Of a stretch of 33,824 nt of DNA, positions 19,237 to 30,119 are shown in pieces. Source of the stretch: Smittium culicis (lineage: Eukaryota > Kickxellomycota > Harpellomycetes > Harpellales > Legeriomycetaceae); assembly GCA_001970855.1 (NCBI GenBank), contig LSSN01001969.1, positions 1-33,824 on the forward strand, in the 5' to 3' direction. The notes under the pieces were generated by a model. The model was not told where the DNA came from and searched no databases. It saw nothing but the letters and a program-made list of their open reading frames with translations. Position 1 is the stretch's first letter; the number at the start of each line of letters is the position of its first letter. Position numbers and translations under genes: made by a program.

Positions 19237-20404
19237 GGTAACTTGTGTTTAAGCTTGTTGTTCTATCGTTTAAGTTAAAGGTAAATAATTATTTTAAATA
19301 ATATTTTTATAAAATTTTATGAAAATTTTTATGCTGGTAGAGTACCTTTGCGAAAGAAAAAATGATGAGGATATCACTAACGTGTACATCACAGTCAATA
19401 CTATAAAAAGATTTTTTAGTTCATTTTAATTCACTATTTTTGTTGGATTTAGATTTTATGTTTAGTTTTATCCAATAAGATGGTATCGCTTAACATTTCT
19501 ACTCTCTGAAGTATATTCTAAACAAAATTGCCTAATAATTTTTGAAAAAAAAAGTAACTATCACGAAATATGCTAAAGTAATTTTAAATTAAATCAATAT
19601 ATGTATCAATAATTTATAATGGAAATAATTAAGAACCATACTTACGCATATTAAATTAAAAATTAATCTTTTCTGTATTATTTTGGGACTTTTAATTACA
19701 AAGTATAATGAATACACTGAAATTTAAAACGCACATTATTTCTAATAATTGAATTTTTTTCGTTATAAATATTGATATCTTTAGTTTGATTTTATTAATA
19801 AATCAGGCTCTATATATATTTCCCAAAATCCGAATTACATTAATTCAGTTTTATCTTTTGCATGATATAACTGTATTATTCACCATATTAGAAAACTAAC
19901 ACTAATTTTAAGTGCTTTCTAGGGACCTCAAAAATTGTAAACGATTTAATAAAGAGAACTCTAATTTAAATTTATTAATGTATTTTATAATTTATCATTA
20001 CAGAAAATCAATTAAGTAACTGATATTTTTACGAAATTTCGAGAGAAATTCACTCAGACGGAGATTTGCCAATTTAGAGGGTTATTAATCATAAAATTAG
20101 CTAGCAAGGGACAAACTACAAAGTAACAAAAAAAAAAAAATTCAAGCTTTCTAAATAAATAATTTAATTGGCCTAACTTTTTTTTTTAAAAAAAGGTAGA
20201 ACTTAATTCGTAAAGTTAATTTTTTAGTTTCCATGTTAGAAATTTTATTTTGGTTCGTTTTAAAGCCATTTACTAATATAACTACGAATGTTTCTGCGAC
20301 AAAACTACCAACTCTATTACTCCCGAACCCATTTCTTCTAGTCTAATTTTATTCAAAGCCATAAAATCACATCCAATTTCTCTAAACAACTGTGTTAGCC
20401 AATT

Positions 20405-20453
20405 AGTTATAAACATTTCTCCCAATTTCCTATTATAATCAATGATTAGTCAA
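20405..20453. repeat. Left arm of a distant inverted repeat
   Basis: TATAAACATTTCTCCCAATT and the following 27 bases match the reverse complement of about 23770-23818 with about five mismatches in 46. The arms lie 3.3 kb apart. They could be ends or solo fragments of an unrecognised element. Confidence 0.6.
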
Positions 20454-22587
20454 TCGTTAAACCAATTAATATAAATTTTAAAAGATATTGTTCAACCCAT
20501 ACAAATACCACTATCTAAAATTTTTACAACTATATAGAATTTTTTTTTGTAATTAAGCAAAAATATCAAAATCTCTTTAAATATGTATTTAAATCTAGTG
20601 ATTAAAGCTTTTTACATTTAGTAGTATTAAAAAAATTTCTATCATTTCTATCCTTTTAAATTATTGAAAAAATTATCTTCACTAATTAATTAACAATATA
20701 TATTTTACCTCGATTAAAAATGGGTTTAAATACAATAACGACTTAAAAAAAAGTACTAGAACGATAAAAGAAAATATTCTTCAAGAATGTTTCCACACTC
20801 AGAGAATCGAATTATACAAATACATCAAATACAAATAGGTAGGCAGTATAATAAGACTCGAATCAATGTAGCACTATTCACTTAGCTATAACGAATCAAC
20901 GTTACTATATTAATATGCTTATACGTTTTAGTTATAATTTATTTATATTATACCTTACTGAAAATTATAAAATTATTGGCTAGTTGAAATATTATTTTTT
21001 TTAGAATAAAATATATTGGAAAAAGCAATTTTTTGAAATATTTTATTGAGATATATAATCATAAATACTAATAAATATAAAAATTATTGAAATGTATATA
21101 CATTACATCTATACAAATATTCCAATATATTGCTCTCTAACTTATATATTGAATTCTATTGGCCATTAACTGTAAATTTTTGACTATTTTAATATATCTT
21201 TTCTTTGAGGTTTCGCTTTTTTTTCTGTTAAATCTAACTTCGTGCATCATAGCTTTTGTATTTTGTCTGATCAATGATAAATTTTTCGTCTAGATATTAA
21301 TAAGATAGATTATTCCTATTAACTAATATTGAAAACCTGTTATGACTTGATTAAATATTGTTTTTTTTTTTTTTGATAATAGATATAAAGCTGATAGATA
21401 ATGGTTCTATTTTTCAGGCGGATAGGTTAGTGCTTTAGTCTGCGTTTCGCATATTGAAACACCATTGACATATTAATTATTAAAATGCTGCGCAAAAAGT
21501 ATTAATTTTGGGTCTAAAATTTTCACTAGCTCGTTGAAAAACCTATTTAACGTCTATTAATTGAAAATGTGTTAAGAAATAAAACCGCTAACTTGTTTTC
21601 TTATAATTGTATAGGGATTTTCGATATACTCCTTTTGAAAATTATTCTCTTGTATGTATCTAATTATGTTTTGAATAAAGTGAAAATAGCATAGAGGTAT
21701 CGCAGATCTAGAAAATTGTGATATTGATGTTTTTATTATTCTAACTCAAAATCAGTCATTACCCTAAGAGTACTACTTATCCATATATCGTTATTGAAAC
21801 AATATTTTTATATTTGATTAATTTATAATTGATAAGTATTCATTTTTTTGTTCAATAAAAAGGAGTATATTAATGGAAAAACTTGATTTTCATACTGACC
21901 ATGTAAGTAAATATTTGGTAAAATATTTTAGGCGCCGTTTTAAATATACCACTCATAAACCATATCTTAGACTTTCACAGATAGATCAGATTATCCCGGA
22001 TTGAGAAAATAGCAACTTTTTCCATGGTATCATAATTAATATTACAATATATCAAAAAAAGATTTTCATTTAAAGCTGTAAACTACTCATCTGATTTTTG
22101 GGCCATTTCTACTAAATTATTAGCATCATAGAGCAAATCTTCACTTCTTTTTTTGTTAATAAGTTCTCATCAATGATCTTTTACTACTTTATACATAATT
22201 CTCCATCGCTAAATTTTTTTATGGGCTTTGAAAATAAAACTGAATGGGTATCTTAGGATCGCAAAGATTTTTCTGTAAGCCTATTTACCTTATTTTTTGT
22301 AGTTTTAAAATCAGAGTTTGACGTAAAATCATGTTGAGTAAATTTTATGACTTATGATATTTCACAATTAGTAGTGATTTTTTCATTGCAACATTTTTTA
22401 TCCCAGAATTCCCAGTATATATCCTTTTTTCAATTTCATGACTTTTTAATTTAGTTTTATATAAATAATATAAACTTATTTGCCTTATTTTTCACGAAAT
22501 TTTAAATTTCAAAATAAAAATAAACTGTTGTGTATAATGATAATTAAAGGGGTTGATTAGAATTTACAGTTTAATATTTTTTTTATA

Positions 22588-22628
22588 AAAAATCAAAATC
22601 AAAAATCAAAATCAAAAATCAAAAATAT
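22588..22628. repeat. AAAATC-type simple repeat
   Basis: Six or so alternating AAAATC / AAAAATC units in a row inside the AT-rich desert. Simple-sequence DNA with no further meaning seen. Confidence 0.85.
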
Positions 22629-23769
22629 AAAAACGAAAAAAGCCATATAAACATTTATTTTTCTTTTTAATTTTCAAAAATATTTAGAATTTAAAATTTT
22701 ATGGACAAAATTTTTTTACCCCTAAAAAATTATAAAATTTTTTTTTATTAATTACTGTATTAATTATTATGGACTCTTATAACTTTTCATAAATTCGAAA
22801 ACACATAATACGTCAAAATTCAAAAATTATCTCTAATTTGTTTCGTTCTTTTTATATACTATTAGTGATGTTAGAAAATATATTCGGTAATATTTCAATA
22901 TATATCCTATATTTTTTATATTTTGTAAAATATTTTTTTCAGCTATAGGTAGCGATCCTAAAAGATATTACATGTGTTATTAGTTAGTTAATTTCAATTT
23001 AGGAGTTTATATAAATTTCATAGAATATTCGAGTTTCTCATAAATATAATGATAGTAGTACTTGTATCTCATCAAAACTTATACCAAATTTTTAATTTTC
23101 CATCTAGCTTAGAGTAAAATTAATCAATTATAATATTTTTTATAGTAAATATGATTCATGTAATAAAAAAATATAAACTAGAAGGACTAAAATTTAAATA
23201 AAATATATAAATTTGAATAGTGCAATCGAGAAATATGATAGGATTAGCTTTATTTTAGCTATTTCAGATATTGTAATACCTTTTTTGATAAAATGTTATA
23301 CAAAATGAGTTTAGTTTTATACTTTATTTTGGTTGTGATTCAGTTTTAAGATAAATTCGAAATTTTCAGGAACAATGATTATTTTTAGATCCTGGAGCTC
23401 AAAAAAGATGTGGTATTTAAGAATGAAAAACTGATCTAGAGGTTAATAAAAAATTCATTTTTTGTATGTTATATTTTGCAATATTCTAATTCTTTTATAT
23501 TTCTAATCGAAGATGGATACTTAAAAAAAAATAAGGAGCTTTTAGTAATAGTTATGTTATTTTATTTTGGAATAACTTAAAAATTAGCTCTTTTTTATTA
23601 AAACTGTAATATAATAGAATGCTAAAACTTTTTAAGTTATTTTATTTTTATGAAAAAAAAAACATGCAATATTTTTTTATGTATAAATTATTAGCAGAGT
23701 TAAAAATTTTTACTATTTGATCTTGAGGTTTAGTTGTCCGAAATTAATGGATTATCCCCTAGAACAATT

Positions 23770-23818
23770 TGTTTGACTAATAATTAATCATAACAGGAAA
23801 TTGGGAGAAATGGTTATA
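23770..23818. repeat. Right arm of a distant inverted repeat
   Basis: Reverse-complement partner of 20405-20453. It is followed on the right (23835-23895) by irregular TTGGGAGT/ATTGG units with several GGG runs. The left arm has only a partial counterpart (CTATTACTCCCGAACCC near 20312), so the outer flanks may also be distantly related. Confidence 0.6.
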
Positions 23819-24105
23819 TTCTAATCGTATAACTCGATTATTGGGAGTAATGGGATTGGGAGTTATTGGTTTGGAAGTTTTTGGCTTTTGGGAGTCGATT
23901 TATGGATTTTTGTCCAGGTAACCTGTGAATTTCCTTCTAAGGTTGCAATTGATAATATTCCAGGTTATATGCAATATAAGTAGCCAATTCACAAATAAAA
24001 TTTACTAAATCTTACAAGTTTAATATAATAGTCTATAAAATTGGTGTTATAAAAATGAGGTATGTTTCATATTTCAAATTAATAATTTTTTTGATTTAAC
24101 AATCA

Positions 24106-24500
24106 TTAACCCCTTCCCGCCCAACACTAATTAAAAACCTCAATTTACGATTTGCTTATGATTTACAAGTAAATTTATTATTTGTGGCCATTCAATCATA
24201 TAGCAAAAAATTAATAGTTTATCTGAATTTTATTTTCATTTTTTTTTTTTTGAATCTAACTGCTATATTAACCTTTTCACGAGCGGTAGATTATTTTTGA
24301 TCTTGAAATATAGCCAACTATGTTCAATTAAAATGCTTTAGTTCCAAGAATCAATCAATAATTGGTATAATATACAATATCAACAAATAAAAATTATAAT
24401 TATTAATCATAAATGAATCATTAATTAAATTTTTTTAAAGAGATTATGACAGGAAATGTTAAGTAGAGCAACAATAATCTAACGCTAGTGAAAGGGTTAA
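24106..24500 (-). mobile_element. TTAA-flanked MITE, copy 5 (reverse), interrupted by copy 6
   Basis: Starts TTAACCCCTTCCCGCCCAAC at 24106 (the family's right end reversed) and finishes at 24500 with CGCTAGTGAAAGGGTTAA (the left end reversed). Copy 6 (24268-24462) sits inside it at a TTAA. Removing copy 6 leaves about 204 bp. Across the join the sequence CTCTAC/TTAA/TATAGCAGTTAGATT aligns with ATCTACCAAATATAACAAATTAGATT of copy 3. That proves the two halves belong together. Confidence 0.85.
24268..24462 (+). mobile_element. TTAA-flanked MITE, copy 6, nested in copy 5
   Basis: 195 bp with TTAA at 24268-24271 and 24459-24462. The left end is TTAACCTTTTCACGAGCGG; the right end ends GACAGGAAATGTTAA. 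Landmarks GGTAGATTATTTTTGATC, AAATATAGCCAAC and ATCATAAATGAATC match the family. Orientation is opposite to its host copy. Confidence 0.85.
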
Positions 24501-25413
24501 AGTTACCCTATTAGAAAGTTTTCATCTCAATTCGATTTCATATTAGAGGTTTTACTGTAGTACTTGCAAGGAGAAAAATTCACAAGGGGGGTGGGTTTTG
24601 AAGAATAGTTAAATAATATATGTTTGATTATATTTTTAGTAAAACAATTTTTTAGGCTTACGAAATATATAAAAAATGAGATTTTTTCATAGAAGAAAAA
24701 ATATTATTTATTATTATTTACTATTATTTTATTTGCTTATTCCGTTTACATAAGGTAGTTAAACGGAAATTTTTTAAAATGTGCTTTCATGTTCAGTGTG
24801 CTAAAAATGGTCTACCTAAAATAAATCTATTTTTAAATTCAAATTTAATCTTCAACCCTTTTTTAAGATTATAAGTCGTTGCAAATAGCTTTCTAAACTT
24901 CTCAATGAGGATTAATAAAATAAAGTTAAAAAAAACTGAAAAGTGTTTGGGCTTTGCTTCTCAGTACTCTGCAAATGAATATGTGAAAAAAAACGTCATT
25001 CTAGATATTTTTCTGTGAAGAAATGAGACTAAAAGTCAATATAAAACATGTTAAAAAATTTTAAAAAATGGATCAATGTACCCTCGAGTTAAAATTTAAT
25101 GAATTTATGCACTTACTCGAGCTTAATTTTAATTTTTTGTTAATTGTAGCGATAAATTTCAATTTTTATTATTCAGAAAAATATAAATTAAAAGTCTTTA
25201 CTAGTCGAATCTATTAATGAGTAAGCTTGGTTATATAATTTATTGTAATAGACAAAAGTGAAAAATTTTTTTGATGAGATTAACTTTAATTTGTAATTAT
25301 TCAGAATAATCTTATACACAATAAAAATAATGATTAGTGTTGGGATATTCAATACCTTTTATTATAAATATTTAAAAACCAATTTAATGAAAAACTCTAT
25401 TTAAGAAAATATT
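24501..25413. other. AT-rich spacer, nothing recognised
   Basis: About 0.9 kb of AT-rich DNA between the nested MITE pair and the next MITE. No open frame of note, no repeat and no RNA gene recognised. Confidence 0.5.
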
Positions 25414-25608
25414 TTAACCCTTTCCCGTTCAACACTCTTAAAAAAACTAAATTATTGATTCTTTTATGATTTAATAGATATTTTATTATTTGCTGTTAAA
25501 TCACAATAAACTAGCATATTAACAAAGCTCAGGATTAAAGTATATTATTTGAAAGCTATTGGCTAAAATTTGTAGGCCAAAAGCAGTCCATCGCACGTGA
25601 AAGAGTAA
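25414..25608 (-). mobile_element. TTAA-flanked MITE, copy 7 (reverse)
   Basis: 195 bp. The left side begins TTAACCCTTTCCCGTTCAACAC (right end reversed) and the other side ends CGCACGTGAAAGAGTAA, so one TTAA has become GTAA. Internal TTTATTATTTGCTG and TTTGTAGGCCAAAAGCAG are the reversed family landmarks. Confidence 0.78.
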
Positions 25609-25886
25609 GCTAAAAGTATATTTATCAACAAATGAGTTGTAAAAAAGAAATAAAGTGTTAAAAATTTGAGAAATATGCTGAAGGAAAATGAATTAAATCC
25701 ATAACATTAATAAAGTGATGTATAAAAAATAAATATATTTATATGAGAAAAGAAAATAACGTTAAAGAGGATACAAAAATCATTATGGCTATCTGACTAT
25801 TTTAAGAAACGATGAAAGAAATGAATAAGGCTAAAAATAGATAAAAAAATTATTTAATATAAACGTATCAACAGAATAATAGGATA

Positions 25887-26115
25887 CAGGGTTTTGCATA
25901 CGATTTTATAAAAGTTTCTTACAAATTTCTAAAACGCGCAAACAAATTTCTAAAAAATAATTTCGTGATGCGTTTAAAAAAACTTTTTCCCTAATTATGT
26001 AATTACAACCCAAAGTTGTTTCCAATGATCTCAAACTAATTTCCAATTGTCCCAAACGGATTTCCAATTGACCCAAAGTAAATTCCAGTTGAGTCAAACA
26101 AATATCAAAATCTCA
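25887..26115. repeat. Left TIR of the mariner-like element, with 21-bp subterminal repeats
   Basis: Outer 170 bp are identical to the inverted right end. From 26011 the TIR consists of five 21-bp units (26011, 26032, 26053, 26074, 26095), each starting CAAA and most containing TTTCCAATTG. These phased units may be transposase-binding sites. They also create an open frame (25906-26097, minus) with a heptad-like LGQLE repeat that is a by-product, not a gene. Confidence 0.88.
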
Positions 26116-26422
26116 TATTTGTATGAAAAATTATTATTATCTGAATAATAAAAAATTTGAAAAAAATTTTCTACTAATAATTTTTTATTCCAAACACGTT
26201 TTTTCCTATGATATTTCCTTTTCATAAATACCTTGTTTTTTCTTTTGTTATAATCATCATTCTTTCTCTATTTTTTTATTATTATTTCTCATAATTTTTA
26301 TATATCATTATTACTCTTTATTTTTTTCACCTCCCTTCATTTTCTCTTATTTTCCCATTTATATTTTTCTTTCATTCTATAGAATATAAAATATTCTTTT
26401 GAAAGCTTTGAAATAGATCGAA

Positions 26423-26464
26423 AACAACAACAACAACAACAATTACTACTACTACTACTACTAC
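26423..26464. repeat. (AAC)n and (ACT)n microsatellites
   Basis: Six AAC triplets (26423-26441) directly followed by about seven TAC/ACT triplets (26444-26464), inside the mariner-like element between its left TIR and the transposase 3' end. Confidence 0.9.
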
Positions 26465-26767
26465 AATTCTAAATAATATTCGAATTCAACATCGACGATA
26501 GAATAAAAATCTTAGCACTCGATTATAAAATTTTTTTGAAAATTTATATCCTTTATTAAAATTTTTAATAATTTTTATTTTTAATTTTTTTTATATATTA
26601 ATAAATCTTATATTAAACATAAAAGAATGAGTTATATTAATTAAAAAATTATTTTCAATTAATCTTTACTATTTAATTGATATTATATTATAATTTATAT
26701 TATTATAAATAAACTGTAAATATATTAATAGCTAGAGTTTAATAACGAAATTAAAATAATAAAAATA

Positions 26768-27790
26768 TCATGACTTTTCAATTATTTCTCTTCTGTTTGA
26801 CATCATCAAATATTTTATCATATTCTTATAATATCTTATGCAATCTTCCTTAGAGACACTATCAAATCCTTGATCTATCATTTCAAATAGATCAGATTCA
26901 TTTTCGCGCTTTGAATACCTTACGTGATTTTTAACTTTTGAAAATAAATTTTCAATTGGGTTTAAAAATGGCGAGTAAGGAGGTAAATATAGCAATTTAA
27001 ATTTTTTTTTTCTATTTTTGTTCTTACAGCTAAAGTTTTATCAAAAGCTACGTTATCCATTACAAGTATTCCCTAGGTTACAAAGATGTTATTTAGATCA
27101 AAAATCAATTCTTGAATGTATAATTTGAATGTATCCGAATTGTAAGCTATTTTGCTTGGCTTGAAAAATTTATAAATATTTTTATCGAATGTGCAACAAG
27201 TTGAAATATTTCTTGATCGGATTCTGCCGGTTATAGATATTGGAGATTTCCCTCTTTTAGATCTTCCATATAATGGTCTCAATGATACCGAAAATCCCAC
27301 TTTATCAACAAAATAAAATTCCTCTTCAAATACAATTCTGGAATCTATAAAATTTTTTCATATTTTTCCCAGATGTTTATATTTTCTTCATCATTTCTTT
27401 TTTCTGGTATAATTTTAATTCTCCTAATATTATTTAAAAAACGTGAGTAGCATCTTTGGACCTTAGATTTAGACAATTCCACTCCAAAATATTCATTCAC
27501 TTTTTCTTTCAACTCATCTAATCGTAGAGTGCAAAGTTTATCAAGGCATTTTAGAACAAAAAATTATATATCTTTGGTTAATTTTTTTTTATTGGCCCCC
27601 CTTTTGGAATAGAATCTATTCTTGACTCATTTTGATACACTTTTATTATTTTATAAACAGTGCAAGCTTTTATTTTGATATCTTATAAAATATCTTTTGC
27701 TGATTTTTCTCGATTATAGCTGTCAATAATCCTATTTTTGCCTTCATTGCTCGTAGTTTTATAAGCCTTTTTTTTAATTAATGATAAAAT
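26768..27790 (-). pseudogene. Tc1/mariner-IS630 transposase (broken)
   Basis: Minus-strand pieces in order: an N-terminal helix-turn-helix-like region with NEGKNRIIDSYNREKSAKDIL (27690-27765), then YKIIKVYQNESRIDSIPKGG, DELKEKVNEYFGVELSKSKV (about 27480-27540), FVDKVGFSVSLRPLYGRSK (first catalytic Asp, about 27240-27310), VMDNVAFDKTLAV (second Asp, about 27030-27070) and LPPYSPFLNPIENLFSKVK with the final Glu, about 34-35 residues after the second Asp (a DDE arrangement). Damage: TAG at about 27073, a shift in an A-run near 27010, TAA stops in the N-terminal part and a frameshift near 27340. The DDE residues are recognisable but cannot be made as one protein. Confidence 0.85.
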
Positions 27791-28140
27791 TTATACTTTT
27801 GAATTATTTTTTAAGGATTTATTATTATATCTAAAGCTTAAATTAATTATAAATATTTTATATTAATAAAATTAATTTATTTTAATTGAAATAGTGTGTG
27901 TTGGGAAATATTATTAGAATTTTATAGTTCTTTATTAATTTAAGTAAATCTTAAAAAAAATTAATGTATTAAAAAATTTCAGCCCCCTCCCCTCTATCAG
28001 TACTCTAATTAATCAATTTCCACAATGCACGTTCTAGTATGTGATATTATTAATATTTAAATATAGTTTAAAATGTAATTATTTAAATTATTATTTGATC
28101 ACGTTAAACAATATTTTTTAAGAGTTAATATGCTTAATAT

Positions 28141-28369
28141 AAAAATTTGTAAATGACTTTGGGGAAAATAGAAATTCGTTTGGGACTATTATAATTGGCT
28201 TTGGGACAATTGGAAATTAGTTTGAGATCATTGGAAACAACTTTGGGTTGTAATTACATAATTAGGGAAAAAGTTTTTTTAAACGCATCACGAAATTATT
28301 TTTTAGAAATTTGTTTGCGCGTTTTAGAAATTTGTAAGAAACTTTTATAAAATCGTATGCAAAACCCTG
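28141..28369. repeat. Right TIR of the mariner-like element, with 21-bp subterminal repeats
   Basis: Reverse complement of the left TIR, identical over the outer 170 bp. The five 21-bp units (28225-28245, 28204-28224, 28183-28203, 28162-28182, 28141-28161) keep the period, but the inner three differ in sequence from the left side. Confidence 0.88.
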
Positions 28370-28769
28370 TAATAATTAAGATAAAAAAGTCAATAATAAG
28401 ATAACTATGTGTAGGGATTAATTGGCTAATCCCTAATTAAGTATCTAGCCACTAATATAGCTTTTAGTAATAACAAGTATTGTTATATTAGAACATAGTT
28501 TCCTTCATATATTATAGGTTCCTTCTTTTTATATAAGCACGTATAAACTATAACAAATGCATCGATTACTTCATTTAATAAATACAATAATATAATCAAG
28601 AATTCAAACAACTTGTGAAAAAATAAAAATTTTCAAAATTAGCCAATCAAAAAAATTATAAATTTATTTTAACAATAAGCTGAATCCAAGAACCGAAAAA
28701 AAAAAAAAAACGAATCCGTAATATTATATTACTAAAAAATCATTCATTTGAGGATAATTATTCGTTAGA
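28370..28769. other. AT-rich spacer with a short perfect hairpin
   Basis: Between the DNA transposon and the LINE relic. It contains TAGGGATTA (28412-28420), a 6-nt loop and TAATCCCTA (28427-28435), a perfect 9-bp stem. It also has a 16-nt A run near 28696-28711 that may belong to the 5' flank of the LINE. No gene. Confidence 0.5.
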
Positions 28770-29819
28770 ATGACATCAGTCCCGACTACGGACCAAAAAA
28801 ATACTAGAAAAACCTACGCATCGAAGGCGAAAAACGGAAACGTAACCCTCTACGAAAAAACAACATTCTTCAGAAAACATGAGAAAGATCACAAAGTCAA
28901 AAACATTTCGGTAATTAGATGGATTACTGAAGAGGAACAAAAGCAAGCTAAAATCCCTTAGTATTGGAAGTTCGGATCTAAAACTAGGATGTATGCTAAA
29001 AGAATATGGAGACCAGTGGGAAATCATGTCAGAAGAAATTTTAGACAAGCTTGAAAATATACCGACGAATACAGACATGGACTGGAAGTGAAAAACACTA
29101 TTTGTAAAATTCAGAATCCTAGAAAAAGTAAAGAAAGTCAAAGAATGTGTAATTGAAATTGAAAACAAGAAAATAGAGTTTCAAGAAACACATGAATATG
29201 GCGAAGAGTAAAAAATACTCACAATACCATCATTGAGCAAACCTAAAATCTGGAAACTAGTGGAGGACCAATATAATAAATTTAAAAACATTGGAGAGCT
29301 TATAGAAATTACTGCGTTAAAACACGATTTGAAATAAAGATACCTTTCAAAAAATGTAAAGGTGTTGATATAGATTAAAAAAGAAACGGATATACCTAGT
29401 CACATCGAATCCTGCGGAGAAAAAGTCAGTATAATGTGGATTGGTTCTCCCCCAACCTGTACATACTGCAAAAGACAGATCAACGGAGGAAAGAATGCCC
29501 TGAATTAGACAAAAAAATCAAGAGGAATAGATTGAACAGCCCTAGAAACATAAAAAAGGTTTTTATAAGAGATCTGGAGATAAATAACGAAACTATCGAT
29601 ATCAATACCAACAAAGAAAATAATAAAACTAGTTCAAACGATGAGAATGAATTTATCTTATCAAAACCACCCCAAAATCCAATATTCCAAGCAGAACAGG
29701 AAAAAACATTGGAAAGAATTGCAATAAATGATAAACTATACAACGAGCCCAATAGAATAACTTTAATTATAGAAAATACTATAGTAACAAAAAATATTGG
29801 CTATAATAATCCTATTTAA
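28770..29819 (+). pseudogene. LINE ORF1 (gag-like, zinc knuckle), broken
   Basis: ATG at 28770 starts MTSVPTTDQKNTRKTYASK and 63 codons, after which the frame must shift to continue (KLGCMLKEYGDQWEIMSEEI, DKLENIPTNTDMDW, KVKECVIEIENKKIEFQE). Near 29450-29500 is a retroviral-type CCHC knuckle split across two frames: PPTCTYC, then QKTDQRRKEC, with Gln at the position of the His ligand. The last part (to 29819) is a Lys/Asn/Glu-rich tail. The product would bind element RNA. Assignment to the LINE ORF1 class rests on the knuckle and the endonuclease start just downstream. Confidence 0.6.
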
Positions 29820-30119
29820 CCTGAAAATAAAAATACAAAAACTGTTGATAAAAAAATAAAATCTGTATTAAAAAAAGGATTAAATGTTGAAAATATATTA
29901 AGAAAAAAGTCAATGGTAAAAATAAAGAAAGTGAAATCAACTATATCTGAAAATTATAGGTTAGTAGGATTAGCATCTTTGGAATTGAGAGAAAATAATT
30001 TAATATACACATAAAATGTAATAGAGAATGAAAGCGAAACAATCGAAGACGATAAATCCTTAGATCTAGAAATGGATAAGGATACCTAAGAGAAATTAAA
30101 GTTTAAAATAATATATTGA

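Larger units (their letters stand above)
7985..19240 (-). mobile_element. DIRS-A: old DIRS-like retroelement, split by later insertions
   Basis: Read on the minus strand, DIRS-type parts appear in the expected order: gag (19236-18150), reverse transcriptase/RNase H (13260-11215), tyrosine recombinase N-terminal part (10832-10540) and recombinase catalytic part (8645-7985). The gag and RT parts are separated by DIRS-B, and the two recombinase parts by a LINE. All parts carry stops and frameshifts, so it is dead. I could not identify its terminal repeats, so the outer limits are limits of recognisable coding sequence. Its base composition is visibly less AT-rich than the surrounding DNA. Confidence 0.8.
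19260..24105. other. AT-rich gene desert
   Basis: About 4.8 kb with no open frame longer than about 60 codons in any frame and no recognised RNA gene. Within it are homopolymer T/A runs, an AAAATC-type simple repeat (22588-22628), a 46-bp inverted repeat pair (20405-20453 and 23770-23818) and a G-rich irregular repeat (about 23835-23895). No function can be assigned. Confidence 0.6.
25887..28369 (-). mobile_element. Tc1/mariner-IS630-type DNA transposon with long identical TIRs
   Basis: A 2483-bp element from CAGGGTTTTGCATACG to CGTATGCAAAACCCTG, flanked by TA on both sides (25885-25886, 28370-28371), the TA target duplication of this superfamily. The terminal inverted repeats are at least 170 bp and appear identical base for base. 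They continue as diverging 21-bp repeats. A transposase pseudogene on the minus strand (26768-27790) fills the middle. Confidence 0.93.

Noticed and set aside
19260..24105. Possible structural RNA or tRNA genes in the AT-rich desert
   Set aside because: I looked for tRNA B-box-like GGTTCGAATCC words and cloverleaf spacing and found none that hold up.
25906..26097. 63-codon frame with LGQLE-type heptads, apparently a coiled-coil peptide
   Set aside because: It lies wholly within the transposon TIR and arises from 21-bp repeats. The periodicity is a DNA property, not a protein one.
28776..29752. Minus-strand frames of 90-130 codons opposite the second LINE
   Set aside because: Hydrophobic Phe/Ser/Leu-rich translation of the complement of Lys/Glu/Asn-rich coding DNA; a shadow frame.
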